Shown piece by piece: positions 57,298 to 64,000 of a stretch of 64,000 nucleotides of DNA; within the stretch, counting starts at the first letter, position 1; every line of letters starts with the position of its first letter. The stretch spans positions 1 through 64,000 of the forward strand of contig JFHB01000143.1 of the NCBI GenBank assembly GCA_000729835.1, read 5' to 3'. A model generated the notes under the pieces. It made no database searches, had not been told where the DNA came from, and was given only the letters and a program-made list of their open reading frames with translations. Position numbers and translations under genes: made by a program. This DNA is from Atkinsonella hypoxylon (taxonomy: Eukaryota > Ascomycota > Sordariomycetes > Hypocreales > Clavicipitaceae).

Positions 57298-58118
57298 CCT
57301 AGTAACACCAAATTGAGCTGGTGCAATGCTTGTGTACTGCCGGAGCGTATATTGTAGTAGAATGGAAATCGAATCACAAGGACGTGCTTCCTGGGTACGG
57401 AAAGTTTGCAGTTATTCATCACGGCATAGAATCAGTGGGCAACCTGGTTAATATATCCTATAAAGTATGAGCACCAGCAACATAGCCCATCCCTAAAATC
57501 AAATCATCGCCTCAATAGAAGTCGCTGCAGTCTAGAATCTCACTGGCTCCTTCGACCTGGAGTAGCTAAAGCACACCATTGTGGAGGACACTGGCGTTAT
57601 TCTTCTTCCCTGCCTCCCAATTAAATGCGTCGGATAAGACGAGCAAACTGACGCCGGCGAACGCGGCCTGGACGCCTCTATTGAAAGCTGTACACGAATT
57701 GTGCTTACACAATGCCGGTCGGTACTGATAACCGAACCGTTTCGAGTCGAGCTCATCGCAGCCCATGCCCCGAGCATGGTTGTGGTTGCAAGGGTTGTGC
57801 TGGTCCGTTTCGACACCGTACCTAACTAGCGTCAATTGCTCTCTGGCATTAGAACATCAGGACGCAGACTCCATCGGCAGTTGTTAGCCTGGATTTTGTC
57901 TCTTGAACCACACCGCTAGATTTGTTCTCGGGCGGTGAAGCTCCGGAGAATAAGGTGCTATATGCGACGAGATAGGAGCTATGGCCGCGTCGGCTCAAGC
58001 TCAAACTTAGCTCTGGGGTAGGAACGGATGACGGCGACGACAGCCAGGATTGAAATGATCTAGAACGGACAACTGAAAATTACAATCTTGCACGAAATAA
58101 GCTTGCTGGTGAAGATGC
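57298..58118. other. Spacer with an unplaced minus-strand coding-like segment
   Basis: The minus-strand open stretch 57566-57835 ('GVQAAFAGVSLLVLSDAF') and another at about 57850-58070 ('RGHSSYLVAYSTLFSGASP') look coding-like but cannot be joined into a complete gene. No ATG or splice pair is convincing. Confidence 0.3.
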
Positions 58119-59812
58119 CTAATGGCATTGAAGGGAAGAATGACCCGCGGGCGAATGGCTTGAAGTACGACTAAGTGCCACTTGTTCGGGAATATACACT
58201 GTTCCTTGAGGTTGATGTTGCGACGCCATCCGGCCAGATGGCACTTGAGTAGGCATTAGACAGCCAGCGCATAAACGCGCATTCTCCCCAAAATTCTCGT
58301 GTGAACCAAACGCCGCGCTTATAACCAAGAGTAAAATGACATGAAACGCGAAAGAGATATTATCCCGATCACTCTGTCTGTACGAGTCCCACCGTGACTC
58401 CAACCTCTAACATGTCTGCAATCGAATCTCTAATGGCGCCCTCTTACAAACCATAGTCTTCTCGGATATTCCTGCTCAAGACTCCCAGGATAAGTCCATA
58501 CGACGAACATCATGATGAACTTATGCATGACTTTTCTGGGCCACGGGTTGTGTGGCTTATGACGGCGCCACCACTTGTATTCAAACGTCAGAAATACATT
58601 ACCAATCACATTAAAAAGCCGGAACAACCTGCCCGACTGGTCAGTTCATCTTGATATAGATATTGGTTTGAGTTGGCAAACACGACTTACATATTAATAA
58701 TAACAAACACCATCGCAACGTACATCGAAGTTATAGGAGTAAATGATGCACTGGTGATGCGTTGGATGAACGCATACAAAGGCACGATCCAGATACCCAA
58801 GATTGAGAGCTCAAGGAACAGTGACCAATGGTAAGTCCTTATATGCAAGCCTCGGAAAGCCAGCAGGAGCGCTACCCAGATTGCCAGGATGAGATTGACC
58901 TGAAATATGTTAACATCTTATTCAAGTCCATAGTCCTAGGTGAAGTAAACTCAAAACTCGAGTTCGGGCTTGACAGAATGTACATACAATGCCGGGAAGT
59001 CCAATCGAAATATCTTTCTTGGTATATACAGCGCAAAGGCTCGAGCCAATGACAACTACGACGAACTGCGCAGCACCGAAAACATAGTTGACACACGAAC
59101 AGTTCTCATACCTCCGACGGCACTCTGGATGAAATTCGGGCTGGTTTCTCGCACTCTCCCCCCCAATGGGATGTCCGCACCATCGACAGATCCAAGCCTG
59201 CTTCTGGCTAGCCATGACATACCTCCTACCGACCATGAATCCATTATTTTGGATCGTGCATGGAATGCACGTGTTTGCCATCGGCCATCGAGGGTTGTCT
59301 CTCCTTGCAGCAACGATAGAGCCGCCGCTAGAATCATGGCATAGGCATAAATGGCATGTCGCAAATATGGCGTTCTCAATATTAGGAAATATCTGGCGAA
59401 TCAGGGGCTTGGAAAGCTGCTGGCGCAGGTATCGACATGTTCGACGCAGGCGCTCAATATCGCCAAAGTCCAGATACGAAAATATCATGAGCTGCAGTTC
59501 TGGCGGCAACTTGAACATCTGGACGAAGGGGTGGCTGGCGTTGAATGGGAGCGCAAAGCGAGTCCGGAAAAGAATAAGACCCGAAACATTGCCATGAGTA
59601 TGAGCGGCAAGTGGCCTGGTTGGAAGAGCGAGATCATAGCTTCTTTCGACGCCAGCGGCTTCTTCCAATGCTGATGCTGTTGCGTTGACATTGCTGAGGC
59701 TGCTTTCGCCAAGCTCCCAGGATGCGGGGGATGTAGTCAGACGTTGCGACTGTCTCCGAGAAGTTTTATGGACGACTCTTTTTCTTTTTGCGGCGAGGGC
59801 AATTTCCTCCAT
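58119..59812 (-). CDS. F-box protein with Cys motifs and C-terminal membrane spans
   Basis: Four exons (59812-58988, 58899-58691, 58628-58452, 58404-58119) give about 498 aa. An F-box lies near residue 100 ('LPPELQLMIFSYLDFGDIERL'-type). It is followed by possible zinc ligands ('CHLCLCHD', 'CIPC', 'CRWCGHP', 'CRRRYENCSC'). Then come several hydrophobic stretches: 'VFGAAQFVVVVIGSSLC', 'VNLILAIWVALLLAF', 'FLELSILGIWIVPLYAF' and 'SMYVAMVFVIINM'. The membrane part extends to 'ISFAFHVILLLVISAAF' in the last exon. The F-box would recruit Skp1, and the spans would place the complex at a membrane. I recall fungal proteins of this layout, with no known substrate. The last intron (donor GTTTGT) is the least certain. 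Confidence 0.68.
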
Positions 59813-61445
59813 GTCTGCTATATGTATAGATAGTTTTTACGGAGGAGCATGTAGCGACATGTGCCTCTTTGTCTTGTCGGGTCCCGAAAGTGATGAAGAT
59901 TTGAGAAAAGAAAGATGGAGAAACAGGCTAGTGCCTACACACTCCAGCAATCTAGAGAGGGATGTCAACGGCCATTGACCACGTGCTTTTTTTTTTTTGG
60001 CTTTTTTTTTAAGCTTTTTGTACGCCCGCCCTAATTATTTGCAACTGTGAAGTATATTTTGCCCTCGTAAGTATACTGTTGTTGAACTTGTATGACAGAA
60101 TGTCACCCCGCCCAGACGTGGGTTGCGCAAGAAGGCGATGGGCAGTCGAGAAATCAGAGTGAAGACAAATTGAATGAAATGGTCGATATCGCAGCGTGTG
60201 GAAGTCTGTATGACTTTTGGATGTATTGACAGCCCGATGGCCCTTGATTACACTTCCTACCAATCAACTGACACGATTCTAGAGACGACACAAAAAAGTT
60301 ACGATGATGGTTGATGGTTGGGCCATGGAGCAGTCTTATGTGTGAGGCCAAGGCACGCACTCGGATTTGACATGTGCCTGACGATTGCGTAGTCGATGGC
60401 TTGGAAATGGTATCGAGGTGAGTCGAGTAGGATGGGAATAAATGGTGTTGGCGTTTCCATGTCTGAATGTCTGAATTTCTGAATGCATGATAATATTTAT
60501 TCATGTTGGGCCGCCATCCTGGCTACTAACTAGCTAACTACTGTGGTGAGGGAGGGGGGGCCGGGCACGGGCACTCGGACGAAACCGGACGTGATCATTC
60601 TGGCTGTATTACTCCGTACTATCTGTGCGTAATGCGGCCGACAAAATTAACCGGGACGTTGGACCTCAGTCCATTGTATTGCGGCATGGGTGGCCAAAAT
60701 ATACCGATTAATCTGTCCACAGTTTGGCTGGTTCCAGTTGTTGACAGGTGCGGGCCTGGGGTCTGGCCTGTCCAGCGTCAGAATGTCGTCGTAATTGCGT
60801 TGTACTATGAATCGCTCTCGACGAGCACTTCCAGGACATGGGCGAATGAAGGGTGGGGGAGCAACCAGCTTCAACTCTGCACCGTCCTCTGATGTCGGCA
60901 CAATCAGCTCTTGTCCTCTTATTTTCTTTTCCCTTAGAAGATTTTCGTCGTGACTTCAAAGTGTTGATTGGTCTGGAGCCTATACGTACATTCCATGCTT
61001 CAACTTTGGCGTGAGTGAATCAGTTCAAATGAATTGTGAGCTGTGAGCCGTGAGCCGTGAGTCATAAGCCATGCGCTGTGAGCTATGAGCTTGTGAACTG
61101 TGAGCCATGAACCATGAATGTGATCTGAGCTATGAGCTGTGGTGGGGTAAATATTTTCCCCTCTCAACCCGCCTCTCCCCACGTGGTTCGCCGTGATGGT
61201 GCGCGGATCTATTACATAATCCGATGTTGCTTGACCGACCGGGATTGCAGTCTCGATACGTCATCGGATCCACATTCATTAATCAGCCCAAGTCTGGATC
61301 ATGTCGACCTCAATCAGTTCAGTTGCCTCATGGCTGTTGCTGATACCGCGCTCGAGTAAGACTGTCAAGAGATATTCATATTGGCAACCATTGCAGTCTT
61401 CGACCAACGCCCACCCCATTCACTTTGTATTGGAAATCAGACGAC
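59813..61445. other. Intergenic with simple repeats
   Basis: About 1.6 kb between divergent genes. T-runs at 59987-59998 and 60002-60010, and a degenerate GTGAGC repeat at 61035-61140. TACTCCGTAC at 60610-60619. No gene supported. Confidence 0.5.
61035..61140 (+). repeat. Degenerate GTGAGCYGTGAGC minisatellite
   Basis: About fourteen variants of GTGAGCCGT/ATGAGCTGT in one orientation (GTGAGCTGTGAGCCGTGAGC at its start), about 7-8 bp each. Confidence 0.82.
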
Positions 61446-63059
61446 ATGTCGTCGTCACCTGGTATCCTTCTCGTCACCATGGACCCCAAACCGAGTCTGT
61501 CACTGGCCCAGTTTCATGAGTGGTACAACAACGAACACGGTCCTACTCGGCTCCGTTTTCCGCAAATCTTCCTCAATGGCTTCCGGTATAAGGCTGCTTC
61601 GCAGAACCAGCCTGCCTTTATGGCTGTCTACGATGTCACTGCCATGAGTCACCTGGAAACAGAAACTTACACATCGCTGCGCGCAAATTGCTCCTCAAGA
61701 GAAGCGAGTACTATTGGCCAAGTAAATGTTAAGCGCTATTTTTATGACTTGCTTCACATCAAACAATCACCGCTGTTTACACCAATTGAGAACTTGTCAG
61801 ACAAGGAGGCTGAGGGCATTGTCACCATTGCTGTTGAAATTGTCGTCACAGATGCAGACGGTGCGGGTGATCAGTATCAGAAGTGGTTTCAAGAAGAACA
61901 TGCCGAGATGCTTTCCAGGGTGCCCGGCTGGTTGAGGTCTCGACTATTCAAGACTTCAACATTAGGAAAATCAGGAAAAGCCGTCTACTTTTGCTTGCAC
62001 GACTACCAGAAAGAGAACGGGCTTGGGGCTGTTGAACATCAAGCATCCATGCACACAAATTGGCGTACTGAAGTGTACGACAAGTATGTTTCCTCAAAAA
62101 GCCGCCACATTTGGTCTCTCTTTTACGTGTTTGGTCCTGCTCCACGGGATCTTTCGTCCTTGTCTGCGTTACCAGCCTCGGCCGCATTCACGTCAACTGA
62201 CCAGAAAACGAGCACGACGCCTGGCTCCGAGCCCGTGATTTCTTCGTACATTACGACAAGAGACACTCTCGCCGTTCCCTATCGGTTGGAAGGGAACCCC
62301 TCGCCCGCAGCCCCAACAGTTGCTTTCTCCAACTCTCTTCTCACTTCACTGCACATGTGGGATTCGTTCATCGCCATACTTAAAAGAAACCGCCCGGACT
62401 TGCGCATATTGCGCTACGATACCCGCGGACGCCATGTGATTCCTCAACCACCCGTTGCCGCCACGCTAGACAGTATCACCGACGACCTGGCCCAAGTTCT
62501 AGAGGCTCTGCGCATTTCCAAACTGCAGACTCTAGTTGGGGTTTCGATGGGCGGCGCTACAACACTCAACTTCGCCATCAGATACCCAAGCCGCCTTGAA
62601 AAATTCGTCGCATGTGACTTTAACGCTACATCTAGCCCAGCTAATACCCAGGCATGGAAAGACCGCATAGCTGTTGCTGAAGCAGATGATGGCAAGGGCA
62701 TCGAGAAGCTCGCCGTTCAGACGGTCGATCGATGGTTCCATCCACAATCAATGGAGAAGCCCGGTGTTGCGCAAGCAATGACGGACATGGTCGCTGCCAA
62801 TAGCGTGGAAGGGTTTGCCAATAGCTGTACGGTGCTGTGGGACTATGATCTGAAGCCGAAGATGAAAGACTGCTCTGTCCCTGGCATCTTCGTGGTCGGA
62901 GAAGGAGACGGCAAGGGCGCAATGGTCAAGGCCATGGAAGAATTCAAAGGATTATTGGGAATTAGGGGGACTCAGTTAAGGATAGTTCCTCGCACGGGGC
63001 ATCTTCCTATGTTTGAGGACGCGGAGGCGTTTTGGGTGACTGTGAAAGACTATGTGTGA
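61446..63059 (+). CDS. Double EthD-like domain fused to an alpha/beta-hydrolase
   Basis: A single exon encodes 537 aa from the ATG at 61446; an ATG seven codons earlier is less typical. Residues about 1-105 form a dimeric alpha/beta-barrel of EthD type ('AQFHEWYNNEHGPTRLRFP'). A second such module follows at about 130-225 ('YQKWFQEEHAEMLSRVPGWL'). After a Ser/Thr linker comes an alpha/beta-hydrolase domain (about 265-537). It has nucleophile Ser in 'LVGVSMGGATTLNFAIRYP', oxyanion-side 'ILRYDTRGRH', and a late His in 'RTGHLPMF'. It resembles 3-oxoadipate enol-lactonase-type enzymes. The fusion suggests a lactone or ester hydrolase acting on a small aromatic-derived substrate held by the barrel modules. 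Substrate is unknown. No frame lesion is seen. Confidence 0.82.
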   Translation: MSSSPGILLVTMDPKPSLSLAQFHEWYNNEHGPTRLRFPQIFLNGFRYKAASQNQPAFMAVYDVTAMSHLETETYTSLRANCSSREASTIGQVNVKRYFYDLLHIKQSPLFTPIENLSDKEAEGIVTIAVEIVVTDADGAGDQYQKWFQEEHAEMLSRVPGWLRSRLFKTSTLGKSGKAVYFCLHDYQKENGLGAVEHQASMHTNWRTEVYDKYVSSKSRHIWSLFYVFGPAPRDLSSLSALPASAAFTSTDQKTSTTPGSEPVISSYITTRDTLAVPYRLEGNPSPAAPTVAFSNSLLTSLHMWDSFIAILKRNRPDLRILRYDTRGRHVIPQPPVAATLDSITDDLAQVLEALRISKLQTLVGVSMGGATTLNFAIRYPSRLEKFVACDFNATSSPANTQAWKDRIAVAEADDGKGIEKLAVQTVDRWFHPQSMEKPGVAQAMTDMVAANSVEGFANSCTVLWDYDLKPKMKDCSVPGIFVVGEGDGKGAMVKAMEEFKGLLGIRGTQLRIVPRTGHLPMFEDAEAFWVTVKDYV

Positions 63060-64000
63060 TCGCGTTCATGAGGAAGATGAAAGTGAAAACGGAAACACTT
63101 TAGCGATGCAGCAACTGCCGAAGACCCTCAATCATGGGCTGCGCAATTTGTAGATTGTTGCGAACATGAGGCAAAGAACATAGCGCCAGCGCGAAGCATA
63201 CATCTACATGTAGGAGAGGCCAAAACTATGTGGTGATCACGCCATATTCCTCAGAATCGTACATGGACATATACAGATATCACTTGTATTCATCCCGGCA
63301 CAAAACGGCAACTCCATGCTGTAGTATACCATATACCTAGCGCAGGTGTCATCTCAACATATCCCACGCCATTGATGTAAGAAGTATCACCGCCCGTGAT
63401 GGTAAGAAGACGGCTGAAGTTCAGTTAGCAATAGAGCAGATCCTGATGCTGCCCTAGACCTTGTACTACTCGACTTGACTTCAGAAACATTGGCTGTGCT
63501 AACGAACACATCTTCACATGCGTTCAGGCCGAGCGCGCCGCATGAAGAGAACCACGAACGTTCTTCGCACTGCCGTTGAAGCAGCGCCCCCTATGCTCCC
63601 AGCCATCCATTCGCAATCGCTGACGAAGACACAAGTCTCGAACCTAGTGCTTCTGATACCTATCGTCGTGCTTCGCTCTCGTAATACGAACTGGCGCCCA
63701 GTGCGTGAAATACTTGACGAGAGCGATTCAGGCTCGCTGTTTAATGGCACTGTAGTTCTTAAATTGCGTACGGGGTCGAGAACAATTGATTTTTCTTTGG
63801 AAGTGAGTCAGGTAACTATAAGCTCCTTGACTCAGATAGTGACCAGCTTCAGCTCCTCCTCTCAATGATGCAAGTGCAAGTTGGTCAAACCGACCACATT
63901 GTAGTTACTCTGTAGACCCAAGTCCATCAGTAACTTGACCGTCGCGTACGGAATAGAAAAGATGAAAACATCATCTCGGGGTGACAAATTCCAGGAAGGC
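63060..64000. other. Right-end region, no supported gene
   Basis: A plus-strand frame at 63518-63868 (116 aa, 'MRSGRARRMKRTTNVLR') is unidentified and lacks support. The window ends before any further gene can be judged. Confidence 0.4.

Noticed and set aside
57566..58070. A possible small minus-strand gene with MARVEL-like membrane residues
   Set aside because: The frames cannot be joined through proper splice sites and no ATG fits; kept only as a spacer note.
63518..63868. Right-end 116-aa frame as a gene
   Set aside because: No recognisable motif, no promoter sign, and the window ends too soon for context.

Overview
The window is nuclear DNA of a filamentous ascomycete (Pezizomycotina, most likely Sordariomycetes/Hypocreales). 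Evidence: short 50-170 bp GT-AG introns, orthologues of Cdc4, Luc7, Gpi16 and Dug2, a modin-type protein, a HET-domain relic, and degenerate Ty3/gypsy-type LTR elements. The species is an inference; no rRNA or tRNA gene was recognised.

Region 1 (1-13 kb) is an accessory, transposon-scarred block. Two head-to-tail gag-bearing LTR elements without a recognisable reverse transcriptase or integrase occupy 1-5 kb. Two detached pieces of the same LTR lie at 7.55 and 10.8 kb. Between and beside them sit three enzymes of small-molecule type: a putative ATP-grasp ligase (5.8-7.4 kb), a PsiD-like pyruvoyl decarboxylase (8.9-10.5 kb, minus), and a decayed PaaK-like adenylate-forming enzyme (11.2-12.75 kb, minus).

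Region 2 (14-30.5 kb) is mostly ordinary: a secreted glycosylasparaginase, a conserved membrane protein, a 930-aa protein with five about 90-residue Cys modules, a Cdc4-like F-box/WD40 protein and a modin-like protein. Region 3 (30.5-38.6 kb) holds a HET-domain fragment, a four-exon O-methyltransferase and Dug2 of the glutathione degradosome.

Region 4 (38.6-51.5 kb) has a LacZ-type GH2 beta-galactosidase, one or two small secreted-protein candidates, an RGG/coiled-coil protein, Luc7 (U1 snRNP) and Gpi16 (GPI transamidase). Region 5 (53-64 kb) has an S28 peptidase gene with one premature stop and a telomere-repeat-bearing intron, AT-rich relic DNA, a truncated acetate-transporter gene, an F-box/membrane protein, and a double EthD-like plus alpha/beta-hydrolase fusion.

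Most genes are independent housekeeping or secreted functions. The only grouping that suggests a joint pathway is the ATP-grasp/decarboxylase/adenylate-enzyme trio in region 1. Exon boundaries were assigned by hand from reading frame, splice sites and remembered family similarity, and have not been tested with transcripts.
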